This document shows, in pieces, positions 7,870 through 16,083 of a stretch of DNA of 64,000 nt. The first letter of the stretch is position 1, and every line of letters begins with the position of its first letter. Source of the stretch: an uncultured Oscillospiraceae bacterium (GTDB lineage: Bacteria > Bacillota > Clostridia > Oscillospirales > Acutalibacteraceae); NCBI GenBank assembly GCA_900544715.1, contig UQWL01000001.1, positions 186,001 through 250,000 on the forward strand. Direction: 5' to 3'. The position numbers and the translations under genes were made by a program. The notes under the pieces are model-generated. The model was not told the DNA's origin, made no database searches, and worked only from the letters and a program-made list of their open reading frames with translations.

Positions 7870-10170
7870 ATGAAGCTTTTTGATTTATTACATTCGGCCC
7901 CAAAGGCGCGGGGTGGGTTCAAAATCTGGAAACGGGCGGCCTGCGCGGCGCTGGCAGGCAGTTTGCTGCTTTCCCTGACGGCATGCGGCAGGAGGGTGGA
8001 AAAAACCGTTACGCGCACGGTGTATCAGGAGAAGGAGGTGCAGACGGTAGCGCCAGTTCAGGCTGGGCACGAGCTGCACACCGCTTCCACATCGCTCAAA
8101 CGGATTGCACAATCCGGCCTGATTGAGCTGTATATCGATGAGACGACCTATGCGGTGGCGGTGAAGGAAACCTCCCAAAATAAAATGTGGTATGCTCTGC
8201 CGCAGCAGGATAACGGCAAGGAGGAAAACCACGCCGCGGTGGTATCCCTTGAGGTGCTCCAGGGCGGGAAGCAGTATTCCCTCAACAGCCAGGATAACAG
8301 CGTGGCCTTCGGCACCGCCTCCTATGAGCTGACGGATAGCGGCCTGAAGGTTTCCTATGTGATCGCCGCCGATGAAAAAACGGCAAAGAAGGCGGTGGGG
8401 GACCGGTCGGCAGCAGATATCGCCTTTGATGTTTCGGTGACTTATACCTTGCAGGATGGCAGCTTTTTTGCACAAGTAGATTGTAAGCCTCTCGCTGAGG
8501 CAAAGAGTGAGGCCAAAGTGCTGAAGCTAGGGTTGCTTGAGTATTTCGGCGCTTCCGAAAAGGGTGCGGCGGAGGATTTTCTGTTGGTGCCGGATGGAAG
8601 CGGCGCGTTACTCCGGACAGGCCGGGAAACCAAAAATCAGGATACCCTGCACTTTGCGGTTTATGGCCAGGATGCGGCTTTGCCCGCGCAGGAGGGCGTT
8701 TATTCCGCCCTGGTGCCTGCATTTGGCGTGAAACAGGGCTCCAGCGCGTTTGCCGTGCTCATTGAGCAGGGGGATGCGCTGGCGACAATCAACGCCGGGC
8801 GTGCCGGGGGAGAAACCGGCTATTATCAGGTTGGCGCGCAGTTTGCAATCACCCCGTTTGCACAGGAAAAAACGGAGGATGGGATTGCGCAGTATGTTGG
8901 CACGGCAGGCTATGACGGCAGCCTAAAGCTCTGCTATCGCTTCCTCTCCGGCGATAACGCCTCCTATTCCGGCATGGCGCTGGCCGTGCGGGAGCAATTG
9001 ATTCGGGATGCGGTGCTCTCCACCCGGACGGTGGAGGCAACGGGGGACCTGCCGCTGACGCTGAACCTGACCGGCAGCATGCCGAAAAAGGATGGCCGTC
9101 TGAGCACTTCCGAAAAGCTTGCCACTTTTGAGCAGGCGGAAGATCTGCTGGTGCAGATGAAGGCAAAAGGGATCGATCAAATCAACCTCTGCTATCAAGG
9201 TGCTTTGACAGGGGGCTTTAACCAGAAGCAGGCCACAGACGCCAAGCTCTTGATTTCGTTGGGCGGCAAGATGCGGTTTAATGATCTCTATGAGAGCATG
9301 TCCATCCAGAAGCTGCAGCTGTTTTTAGCGGCGGACCTGCTTTCTACCAATCTGCGCGATTCCTTTTCTGCGGGCAATACCGCCTATGGGATCAAGGGGG
9401 AGGCGATTACGGCTGCAAAGGAGAATCCTTTTGCTGCCTATGTTGGCCCACCATCCTTCCAGCGTGAGCTGCGAAGCCTGAAGTCGTTGGAGGCCGCAGC
9501 GCGTGAATTTATGATAAATACCAGGAAAGTTACCCTGACTGGCTATTGCATCGGTGATGCCGGGCGGCTTTTGTATTCCAACTTCAACAAGGAGTTTACA
9601 AGCAGGCAGGCGGCTGCGCAGCAGCTTGCCAAACAGGGCGAATCCATCGGCGCCAACCGGAAGCTGATGGTCGATACGGGCAACTTCTATCTGCTGAAAA
9701 ATGCAGATATTGTTACGAATCTGCCACTCACTTCCGCCGTCACGCAGGATGCCGCTTATGAAACGATTCCGTTTGTGCAGATGCTCCTGCATGGAATGAT
9801 GGATTATTCAGGCGCTTCGATCAACCTTGCGGAGGATCCAGAAACGCAGATGCTTCGTTCCATTGAATACGGCGCCTGCCCCAGCTTCACCTGGTCTTAT
9901 GAGGAGCTAAAGGCGAAAGAGGGCGCAAAGGACGCGCCGGAGGTTTACTATGTCGGCTCCCTTGCGCAGGCGGCAGATTATTATAAGCAGGCGGATCAGG
10001 CTCTGGCGGATTTGCGCGGCGCCCGTATGACGAAGCACAGCATGGTGCAGGAGAATGTTTACTGCACAGAGTATGATTCTTCCTCGCTGGTCTATGTGAA
10101 TTACGGCGATGCGGAAGCAACGGTCAACGGCGTTACCATCCCGGCGCGCAGCTTCCTGCGGCTGAACTGA
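7870..10170 (+). CDS. Large DUF5696-type surface lipoprotein
   Basis: 766 residues with a signal peptide ending in the lipobox LTAC. The body has no catalytic motif I recognise; the overall pattern (beta-rich first half, then segments such as GIDQINLCYQGALTGGFNQ, and an NVYCTEYDSSSLVYVNYGDAEATV end) fits DUF5696, a family with TIM-barrel-like glycosidase resemblance found in Clostridia and Paenibacillus near polysaccharide genes. The ATG at 7870 is used because AAAAGGAG is 8 nt upstream; the ATG at 7864 is too close. It stands alone, closed by a strong terminator. Function unknown; extracellular carbohydrate interaction is only a guess. Confidence 0.7.
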   Translation: MKLFDLLHSAPKARGGFKIWKRAACAALAGSLLLSLTACGRRVEKTVTRTVYQEKEVQTVAPVQAGHELHTASTSLKRIAQSGLIELYIDETTYAVAVKETSQNKMWYALPQQDNGKEENHAAVVSLEVLQGGKQYSLNSQDNSVAFGTASYELTDSGLKVSYVIAADEKTAKKAVGDRSAADIAFDVSVTYTLQDGSFFAQVDCKPLAEAKSEAKVLKLGLLEYFGASEKGAAEDFLLVPDGSGALLRTGRETKNQDTLHFAVYGQDAALPAQEGVYSALVPAFGVKQGSSAFAVLIEQGDALATINAGRAGGETGYYQVGAQFAITPFAQEKTEDGIAQYVGTAGYDGSLKLCYRFLSGDNASYSGMALAVREQLIRDAVLSTRTVEATGDLPLTLNLTGSMPKKDGRLSTSEKLATFEQAEDLLVQMKAKGIDQINLCYQGALTGGFNQKQATDAKLLISLGGKMRFNDLYESMSIQKLQLFLAADLLSTNLRDSFSAGNTAYGIKGEAITAAKENPFAAYVGPPSFQRELRSLKSLEAAAREFMINTRKVTLTGYCIGDAGRLLYSNFNKEFTSRQAAAQQLAKQGESIGANRKLMVDTGNFYLLKNADIVTNLPLTSAVTQDAAYETIPFVQMLLHGMMDYSGASINLAEDPETQMLRSIEYGACPSFTWSYEELKAKEGAKDAPEVYYVGSLAQAADYYKQADQALADLRGARMTKHSMVQENVYCTEYDSSSLVYVNYGDAEATVNGVTIPARSFLRLN

Positions 10171-10197
10171 GGCGCAATATCTGAATTGTGGAGCATC

Positions 10198-10240
10198 CCG
10201 GCCTGGATTGCAGAAATGTTGCAATTCAGGCCGGATTTTT
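10198..10240 (+). terminator. Rho-independent terminator after the DUF5696 gene
   Basis: Arms 10198-10212 and 10220-10234 pair over 15 bp with one G-U pair and are followed by ATTTTTATTTG. Confidence 0.9.
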
Positions 10241-10292
10241 ATTTGTATTAATAAAAAGATAGCATTTATTGTTTTTTTTTTGTGGATTTATC

Positions 10293-10320
10293 TTGACTTT
10301 TTTGGAGCTTCAGTTAAAAT
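10293..10320 (+). promoter_or_regulatory. SigA-type promoter of peptide cassette 1
   Basis: TTGACT (10293-10298), 16-nt spacer, TAAAAT (10315-10320). It would start transcription near 10327, about 56 nt before the small ORF at 10383. Confidence 0.7.
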
Positions 10321-10382
10321 GGAAATAAGAAGCAATGCAAGCCTATGGGCTAGGTTGTTTGTAAAATGAGGAGGTGTAGAAG

Positions 10383-10457
10383 ATGCTTCAGACGTATCGT
10401 TTCTTCCGAGAGCTTTATCAGCATGTGTTGAGGCCGCTTTTCAGGTTGATTTTCTAA
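10383..10457 (+). CDS. 24-residue cationic amphipathic peptide (cassette 1)
   Basis: A 24-codon ORF, too short for standard gene callers. It has the ideal Shine-Dalgarno AGGAGG at 10369-10374, 8 nt before the ATG, its own promoter at 10293-10320 and its own terminator at 10485-10518, so it makes a discrete mRNA of about 190 nt. The peptide begins MLQTYRFFRELYQH and ends PLFRLIF; it has four arginines in the helix (R6, R9, R17, R21), one glutamate and many aromatic/aliphatic residues. Polar residues recur every 3-4 positions, so a helix would be amphipathic. There is no cleavable signal. By size and character it resembles membrane-active peptides (TisB, delta-lysin class) but I recognise no family. 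Not conserved-checked. Confidence 0.65.
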   Translation: MLQTYRFFRELYQHVLRPLFRLIF

Positions 10458-10484
10458 TCGAATCACGCGAACGCGAAAGAAAAC

Positions 10485-10518
10485 CCGCAAACCGGTAGAA
10501 TGGTTTGCGGTTTTTTTT
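10485..10518 (+). terminator. Terminator of peptide cassette 1
   Basis: Arms CCGCAAACC (10485-10493) and GGTTTGCGG (10502-10510), loop of 8 nt, then eight T residues (10511-10518). It starts 27 nt after the stop codon. Confidence 0.92.
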
Positions 10519-10754
10519 GATTAACCGGTGGGATTAGTCCGTATGGATACATGATGATTCGCGTTTTTTGTAAATGATGATAGCCAGTTTGTCTTCTCAT
10601 GACCATACCAACATAAAAATGGGCTGATGGGATATCAAATATTGATTAAGATTTCTATAGAATAATCATTCAAAAAAGTTGTTTCAATTTGTTGAATGTT
10701 TGTTATTATGCATGAAAAACGTCTACGGAAACTTTAAAAAATATTTAATAAGCC

Positions 10755-10782
10755 TTGATTTTTGAAATTCTTCTGCTATAAT
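10755..10782 (+). promoter_or_regulatory. SigA-type promoter of peptide cassette 2
   Basis: TTGATT (10755-10760), 16-nt spacer, perfect TATAAT (10777-10782). The transcript would begin about 10789, where a 7-bp stem (CAAGCAG at 10788-10794 with CTGCTTG at 10822-10828) could close the 5' leader just before the ribosome site. Confidence 0.75.
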
Positions 10783-10850
10783 AAAGACAAGCAGATAACA
10801 AACTCAATGCAATTCAAACAACTGCTTGAGAGAGAAGGAGGTGCCCTGAA

Positions 10851-10916
10851 ATGGCAGCTTGGATTACGAAGGCGTTCCTACATATTGCAAAGCTGATCGC
10901 GAAGATTTTCATCTGA
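10851..10916 (+). CDS. 21-residue cationic amphipathic peptide (cassette 2)
   Basis: A 21-codon ORF with AAGGAGGTG at 10835-10843, 9 nt before the ATG. The peptide starts MAAWITKAFLHIAKL and ends IAKIFI. K7, H11, K14 and K18 fall on one face of a helix (spacing 4-3-4) and the remaining face is almost purely Ile/Leu/Phe/Ala/Trp, with no acidic residue: a textbook amphipathic membrane-active helix. It has its own promoter and terminator and a predicted mRNA of the same length (~190 nt) as cassette 1, 394 nt further on. No antisense promoter is obvious, so a classic type I antitoxin RNA is not seen. Toxin, secreted peptide or signalling peptide are all possible. Confidence 0.68.
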   Translation: MAAWITKAFLHIAKLIAKIFI

Positions 10917-10930
10917 CGGGTCAAAATAGC

Positions 10931-10980
10931 AAAAAGATTGTTGCAAACCGGTTGGTATCGATTTGCAACAATCTTTTTTT
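10931..10980 (+). terminator. Terminator of peptide cassette 2
   Basis: A 17-bp perfect stem (10931-10947 with 10962-10978), 14-nt loop, and a T run within and after the 3' arm. Confidence 0.93.
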
Positions 10981-10995
10981 GTGCCGAAATGTACA

Positions 10996-11024
10996 TGGAC
11001 AACGGCAGCCTTCTCTTCTATACT
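10996..11024 (+). promoter_or_regulatory. Promoter of the GH5 gene
   Basis: TGGACA (10996-11001), 17-nt spacer, TATACT (11019-11024), immediately after the terminator of peptide cassette 2, so the GH5 gene has its own transcript. Confidence 0.65.
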
Positions 11025-11069
11025 AATAAGTAATAAAACATGAAAAAACAGAGAGAGGAAGCCTTTTTT

Positions 11070-12563
11070 ATGGAAAAAATCATGGTGCAGGGGCGCTGCT
11101 TTATCGATGAATTCGGCCGCGAACGTATTTTTAACGGGGTTAATCTGGTGTATAAAAACGATGACGATCCGGATACAGGGCGCAGGCCGGTGCGCAGCTA
11201 TCTCCCTACATGGGCTCCTTATGAAATTGAAACATTGGCGCGGCGCGGCATCAATATCGTGCGGCTGGGCCTGATTTGGGCCGCGGTGGAGCCGCAGCCC
11301 GGCGTATATGATGACAACTATCTCCGCAAAATCAGAGCGTATGCAGATTTGTGTGCAAAGCATGGGATTTATATCTATTTGGATATGCATCAGGATCTTT
11401 ACAGCGATCTGTATGGCGACGGTGCGCCCGGCTGGGCGACGCTTGCGGAGGGGGCAGAGTTTGAAGAGAAGCTTTTTGTTTGGGCGGAGGGGTATTTCAC
11501 CGGCGAAGCCGTCCATACGGCGTATGATAACTTCTGGGCCAATGCCAAGGCGCCGGATGGCATCGGCTTAATGGACCATTTTACCGCTATGTGGCAGCAC
11601 GTCGCCGCCTTTTTTGCGGATTGCCCGAACCTGTTTGGGTTTGATCTGCTCAACGAGCCGTTTCCCGGTTCTCCAGGCGGAACGGTATTCTGGACGATCA
11701 TTCAGAAAATGTGCGAGGTGCTGGGCAGAAAAACGGGCAAAGCCGTGCAGGTTTTGGAGCTCGCCGGGGTGTTAGGAGACCCGGCGCAGCTGGCGGAGCT
11801 GCTGGAAGTGGCAGAGGATAAGGCGATTTTTAAAGAGGTTGTTATGAGCGGCGCGGAGTTGATCCGGCAATTTGATACGCAGGTGTATGCGCCCTTTTTC
11901 CAAAAGGCAGCCGCTGCGGTGCGTGAAATCACGCCGCGCGGCATCATGTTGATGGAAAATTGCTATTATTCCAACCTTGGCATTCCCTGCTCCACGCCAC
12001 GCCTGATTTATCGGGATGGCAAGGCAGAGCCGCAGTTTGCCTTTACGCCGCACGGTTATGACCTGACAGTGGACACGGATGCCTATCAGGGAGCCAGTAA
12101 CAACCGGGTCGATGTGATTTATGAAGAGCACCTGCGCACACAGGAGCGCCTGAATTGCCCGGTGCTGGTGGGCGAATGGGGCGCGGGCGACGGCAAGGCG
12201 GAGGAAATTCCGCACCTGGCGCATCTGCTGGATCTGTTCGACCGCAATCTATGGAGCCAGACATATTGGGCCTACGCCACGGAGAAGCTCAACCGCCCGC
12301 TCATGGATTTGCTTTCGCGCCCCTATCCGCAGGCGGTCACAGGCCATATCCAGTCTTTTTGTTATGACAGGGAGAAGCGCCTGTTCACACTGGAGTATGA
12401 GCAGGAAAAGACCTATTCGGTTCCGACCGCCATCTACCTGCCGCGCCCATTCCAAAGCATTGAAGCGGATGGCAGCTACCGTGTGGAGCGGGAGGAGGGC
12501 CATGCTGCCCGCCTGCTTCTGGATACGGGAATTGGCTATCACAAGGTAACCCTTCAATTTTGA
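11070..12563 (+). CDS. Glycoside hydrolase family 5, endoglycoceramidase-like
   Basis: 497 residues. The (beta/alpha)8 GH5 core is visible: GINIVRLGLIWAAVEPQPGVYD, YLDMHQDLYSDLYGDGAPGWA, the acid/base glutamate in LLNEPF (about residue 196) and the nucleophile glutamate in VGEWGAG (about residue 369). The DMHQDLYS pattern is typical of the endoglycoceramidase/glucosylceramidase branch rather than cellulases. A C-terminal ~100-residue beta domain follows. No signal peptide, so it is probably cytoplasmic. The ATG at 11070 has GAGAGAGG upstream; the ATG at 11040 has none. Likely acts on beta-glucosides carrying a lipid or aryl group; the substrate is inferred. Confidence 0.85.
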   Translation: MEKIMVQGRCFIDEFGRERIFNGVNLVYKNDDDPDTGRRPVRSYLPTWAPYEIETLARRGINIVRLGLIWAAVEPQPGVYDDNYLRKIRAYADLCAKHGIYIYLDMHQDLYSDLYGDGAPGWATLAEGAEFEEKLFVWAEGYFTGEAVHTAYDNFWANAKAPDGIGLMDHFTAMWQHVAAFFADCPNLFGFDLLNEPFPGSPGGTVFWTIIQKMCEVLGRKTGKAVQVLELAGVLGDPAQLAELLEVAEDKAIFKEVVMSGAELIRQFDTQVYAPFFQKAAAAVREITPRGIMLMENCYYSNLGIPCSTPRLIYRDGKAEPQFAFTPHGYDLTVDTDAYQGASNNRVDVIYEEHLRTQERLNCPVLVGEWGAGDGKAEEIPHLAHLLDLFDRNLWSQTYWAYATEKLNRPLMDLLSRPYPQAVTGHIQSFCYDREKRLFTLEYEQEKTYSVPTAIYLPRPFQSIEADGSYRVEREEGHAARLLLDTGIGYHKVTLQF

Positions 12564-12587
12564 ATGGAGTTGCATGCAAAAAAACGA

Positions 12588-12627
12588 AACTGCCTGGGAG
12601 ACGGTGTACACCGTCTCCCAGGCAGTT
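12588..12627 (-). terminator. Perfect 40-nt palindromic terminator for clpB
   Basis: Arms 12588-12607 and 12608-12627 are perfectly complementary over 20 bp with no loop nucleotides. On the minus strand the hairpin is followed by TCGTTTTTTTG, so it terminates clpB; on the plus strand there is no T run, although it may still slow transcription from GH5. Confidence 0.85.
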
Positions 12628-12657
12628 ATGCTTCATTGGGCAAGTGAAGTGTGCCGA

Positions 12658-15264
12658 TTATTCTTTTTTAGTAACGGTCAGGCCGTCTGCATCGCTGTCA
12701 ACCACAAGCACGGTGTTCGGCATGAGATCGTCGGAGATGATCCGGCGGCCGATTAGGGTTTCCACATGCTTTTGGATGAAGCGCTTGAGCGGCCTTGCGC
12801 CGTAAACCGGGTCGTAGCCGTTTTCCACGATGAAATCCTTCGCGGCGCTTGTCACCTTGCAGGAGATCTGCCGGTCGCTGAGCCTGCGGTTGAGGTCCTT
12901 GATCTGCAAATCGACGATCTTGCGGATGTCGTCTTTGCTCAACGGCTTGTAGAAAACGATCTCGTCGAGCCGGTTGAGAAATTCCGGCCGGAAGGAGCGG
13001 CGCAGCAGGTCGCTTACCTCTGCCTTTGCGGCGGCGCTGATCTCGCCATCCGGCTCAATGCCGTCGAGCAGGGCAGAGGAGCCGAGGTTGGAGGTGAGGA
13101 TGATGATCGTATTTTTAAAATCCACCGTGCGGCCCTGGGAGTCCGTAATGCGGCCGTCGTCAAGCACCTGCAACAGAATATTGAACACATCCGGGTGCGC
13201 CTTCTCGATTTCGTCGAACAGGATCACGCTGTAGGGCTTGCGGCGGACGGCCTCGGTGAGCTGGCCGCCCTCTTCATAGCCCACATATCCGGGCGGCGCG
13301 CCGATTAGGCGGGAGACGGAGAACTTCTCCATGTATTCGGTCATATCAATGCGCACAATGTTGTGCTCGTCGTCAAACAGGCATTCCGCCAGCGCCTTTG
13401 CAAGCTCTGTTTTGCCCACGCCCGTGGGGCCGAGGAACAAAAAGGAGCCGATCGGACGGTTGGGGTCCTGAATGCCAGCGCGGGAGCGGATGATGGCTTC
13501 CGTCACCTTGGTAACGGCTTCATTCTGGCCGATCACGCGCTCGTGGAGGATATCCTCCAGATGCAGCAGCTTCTCGCGCTCGCCCTCCATCAGGCGGGAG
13601 ACGGGGATGCCCGTCCAGCGCTCCACAATGCGGGCGATCTCTTCTTCGGTCACTTTATCGCGCAGCAGGCTGTCCCGGTGCTCCTTCTCCTGCGTGCGCT
13701 TCTCTTCTTCCTCTAGCTTTTTCTGCAATTCGGGCAGCTTGCCGTATTTGAGCTCCGCGGCCTTGTTCAGGTCATAGGCCTGCTCCGCCCGCTCAATATC
13801 GGCGTTGAGCTGTTCGAGCTGCTCGCGCAGCTTCTGCACCTTGCCAATGGAGGCCTTCTCATTATCCCATTTCGCCTTGAGCGAATTGAACTGCTCACGC
13901 ATCTCCGCTAGCTCTTTGCGGATTTCGGAGAGGTGTTCGAGCGAGAGCGCATCCTTCTCCTTTTTCAGCGCAGCTTCTTCAATTTCAAGCTGGATGATCT
14001 TGCGCTGAATCACATCAAGCTCCATGGGCATGGAGTCGATCTCCGTACGGATCATGGCGCAGGCCTCGTCAACGAGGTCGATCGCCTTATCGGGCAGGAA
14101 GCGGTCGGTAATATAGCGGTTGGAAAGCGTTGCGGCGGCGATGAGGGCCTGATCCTGGATTTTAACGCCGTGGAACACCTCAAAGCGCTCCTTCAGGCCG
14201 CGCAGGATGGCAATGGTATCCTCCACCGTCGGCTCGTCGACCATCACGGGCTGGAAGCGGCGCTCCAGCGCGGGGTCTTTCTCAATATATTGATGGTATT
14301 CGTTGAGCGTCGTTGCGCCGATGCAGTGCAGCTCGCCGCGCGCAAGCATGGGCTTTAACAGGTTGCCCGCATCCATGGAGCCCTCAGTTTTGCCCGCGCC
14401 CACGATCGTATGCAGCTCATCGATGAAGAGGATGATTTTGCCTTCGCTCTTTTTCACTTCGTTGAGCACGGCTTTCAGCCGCTCCTCAAACTCGCCGCGG
14501 TATTTGGCGCCCGCGATCAGAGCGCCCATATCGAGGGAGAAGATCGTTTTATCCTGCAAGCTGTGCGGTACGTCGCCTCGCACAATCCGCTGGGCAAGCC
14601 CTTCTGCGATCGCCGTTTTGCCTACGCCCGGCTCGCCGATGAGCACGGGGTTGTTTTTCGTTTTGCGCGAAAGGATGCGGATGACGTTGCGGATCTCCTC
14701 ATCGCGGCCGATCACGGGGTCGAGCTTTTTGCTGCGCGCGCGCTCTACGAGATCGTCGCCGTATTTTTTCAGCGCGTCGTAGGTATCCTCCGGCGTATTG
14801 GTCGTCACGCGCGTTGCGCCGCGCACGCCCATCAGGATTTTCAAAAAAGCATCCTTTGTGATATGATAGTCCTTAAAGAGCTGCTTTAATTTATCGTTGG
14901 CGTTGTCGAGCAGAGAGAGGAAGAGGTGCTCCACGGAGACAAACTCATCCTTCATGTTGGCGGCAATTTTTTCGGCCGCGTTCAGCGCCCGGTCTACATC
15001 CTGCGCCACATAGATTTTGTCGGCCTCCCGGCCCGTGCCCGTCACCTTGGGAATGTTGGCGAGCTGGAAGGTGAGATCCGACAGCATGGCCTGGGTATCG
15101 ACCTTCATTTTCACGAGCAGCTCATGGATGAGCCCTTGCTCCTGCGTCAGCAGGGCATAGAGCAGGTGCTGCTGCTCCACCTGCATGTTTTGGTATTCAA
15201 TGGCGGTGTCTTGGGCGAGCCCGATGGCCTCCAAAGATTTCTGCGTAAATTTTTGTGCATTCAT
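12658..15264 (-). CDS. clpB: ATP-dependent disaggregase ClpB
   Basis: 868 residues, full length. ClpB pulls proteins out of aggregates together with DnaK. In order: N-terminal Clp repeat domain, first AAA+ module with Walker A GEPGVGKT and Walker B, the long coiled-coil middle domain (IRKELAEMREQFNSLKAKW region) that separates ClpB from ClpA/ClpC, second AAA+ module with GPTGVGKT and GAPPGYVGYEEGG, and the C-terminal small domain. It lies downstream of hsp20 on the same strand with a terminator between them, and behind a CIRCE element, so HrcA-type heat-shock control of the pair is likely, with clpB at least partly by read-through or its own promoter. Confidence 0.97.
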   Translation of the reverse strand: MNAQKFTQKSLEAIGLAQDTAIEYQNMQVEQQHLLYALLTQEQGLIHELLVKMKVDTQAMLSDLTFQLANIPKVTGTGREADKIYVAQDVDRALNAAEKIAANMKDEFVSVEHLFLSLLDNANDKLKQLFKDYHITKDAFLKILMGVRGATRVTTNTPEDTYDALKKYGDDLVERARSKKLDPVIGRDEEIRNVIRILSRKTKNNPVLIGEPGVGKTAIAEGLAQRIVRGDVPHSLQDKTIFSLDMGALIAGAKYRGEFEERLKAVLNEVKKSEGKIILFIDELHTIVGAGKTEGSMDAGNLLKPMLARGELHCIGATTLNEYHQYIEKDPALERRFQPVMVDEPTVEDTIAILRGLKERFEVFHGVKIQDQALIAAATLSNRYITDRFLPDKAIDLVDEACAMIRTEIDSMPMELDVIQRKIIQLEIEEAALKKEKDALSLEHLSEIRKELAEMREQFNSLKAKWDNEKASIGKVQKLREQLEQLNADIERAEQAYDLNKAAELKYGKLPELQKKLEEEEKRTQEKEHRDSLLRDKVTEEEIARIVERWTGIPVSRLMEGEREKLLHLEDILHERVIGQNEAVTKVTEAIIRSRAGIQDPNRPIGSFLFLGPTGVGKTELAKALAECLFDDEHNIVRIDMTEYMEKFSVSRLIGAPPGYVGYEEGGQLTEAVRRKPYSVILFDEIEKAHPDVFNILLQVLDDGRITDSQGRTVDFKNTIIILTSNLGSSALLDGIEPDGEISAAAKAEVSDLLRRSFRPEFLNRLDEIVFYKPLSKDDIRKIVDLQIKDLNRRLSDRQISCKVTSAAKDFIVENGYDPVYGARPLKRFIQKHVETLIGRRIISDDLMPNTVLVVDSDADGLTVTKKE

Positions 15265-15344
15265 TGTGATAACCTTCCCTTCTCTGCGGACAGCCTGAAG
15301 TGTTCATTTCAGGCGGTTTTGCCTGTTTCAGCGGCGTTTTAAAA

Positions 15345-15383
15345 AAGCGGAGCGGCCAGGGGGGTCCCTTCGCAGCTCCGCTT
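15345..15383 (-). terminator. Hairpin between hsp20 and clpB
   Basis: AAGCGGAGC (15345-15353) pairs with GCTCCGCTT (15375-15383); read on the minus strand the hairpin is followed by five or six T residues. It lies just after the hsp20 stop codon and would reduce read-through into clpB. Confidence 0.8.
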
Positions 15384-15386
15384 GAT

Positions 15387-15818
15387 TCAGCCGATGTCGA
15401 TGCGCCGGCTCTCCGGCTTTTTGGCGCCAGCCTTCGGCAGCGTCAGCTCCAGTACGCCGTGGCGGTAGGAGGCGGTGATTGCATCCTCCTCAATGCCCGC
15501 AAGGTCAAAGCTGCGCTCATAGGTACCGTAGTGGCGTTCTCTGCGAATAAATGGGTGTTTTGATTTTTCCTCCGCATCGTGATGCACGGCGCGGATGGTC
15601 AGGCGGCCTTCCTCAATATCGATTGCAATCTCTTCCTTGCAAAAGCCGGGCAGCTCCGCCTGCACAAGGAAGCAATCCTCTTTTTCAATGATATCGGTGC
15701 GCATGGAGGCAATTTCCTTTTCCTCCCGGCGGAAATCCTTTTCCATCCGGGAAAGGCCGCGGTCAAACTCTTTGAGCATATTCCGCTCGCTGCGGGTCAG
15801 GGGAATCAATTCAAACAT
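15387..15818 (-). CDS. Hsp20/alpha-crystallin small heat-shock protein
   Basis: 143 residues. The alpha-crystallin domain spans about residues 40-135: DIIEKEDCFLVQAELPGFCKEEIAIDIEEGRLTI with the typical ELPG motif, FIRRERHYGTYERSFDLAG, and GVLELTLPKAG at the end, followed by the short C-terminal tail. It is an ATP-independent holdase that keeps unfolded clients soluble for ClpB/DnaK. It is the first gene after a perfect CIRCE operator, so repression by HrcA is expected. Confidence 0.95.
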   Translation of the reverse strand: MFELIPLTRSERNMLKEFDRGLSRMEKDFRREEKEIASMRTDIIEKEDCFLVQAELPGFCKEEIAIDIEEGRLTIRAVHHDAEEKSKHPFIRRERHYGTYERSFDLAGIEEDAITASYRHGVLELTLPKAGAKKPESRRIDIG

Positions 15819-15939
15819 AGCCGGTCGCTCCGTTTCTTTGAAAATTCTATCGTCATGATTGGTTGCTGGTTGTTATGTTCTGCTTTCATCCGGGCGTCCC
15901 TAGATTTGATTTTAGAATACCCGGTATTTATGAAAAAAA

Positions 15940-15967
15940 TAGATATCATTTATGACGGAAGTGTAAA
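15940..15967 (-). promoter_or_regulatory. Promoter of hsp20 (minus strand)
   Basis: On the minus strand TTTACA (15962-15967), 16-nt spacer, TATCTA (15940-15945). It begins 3 nt downstream of the CIRCE element, so bound HrcA would cover the -35 region. Confidence 0.6.
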
Positions 15968-15969
15968 CT

Positions 15970-15996
15970 TTAGCACTCATTCGATACGAGTGCTAA
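15970..15996. promoter_or_regulatory. CIRCE element, HrcA operator (perfect)
   Basis: TTAGCACTC (15970-15978), 9-nt spacer, GAGTGCTAA (15988-15996): an exact match to the CIRCE consensus. HrcA represses heat-shock operons through this operator. It sits between divergent hsp20 and the response-regulator gene. Confidence 0.97.
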
Positions 15997-16083
15997 TTCG
16001 AAGAAGAACCATATAGGACACAAAGAATACACATAGCTGCGTTACGATCAAGCTATCAGGAGGTACAGGGAGGAGAGGGATTC

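Noticed and set aside
10293..10980. Classic type I toxin-antitoxin locus
   Set aside because: No antisense promoter was found over either peptide cassette, so I report the peptides without calling an antitoxin.
12588..12627. 40-nt palindrome as a recombinase or attachment site
   Set aside because: It lies at the end of clpB and is followed by a T run on the minus strand, which a terminator explains fully.
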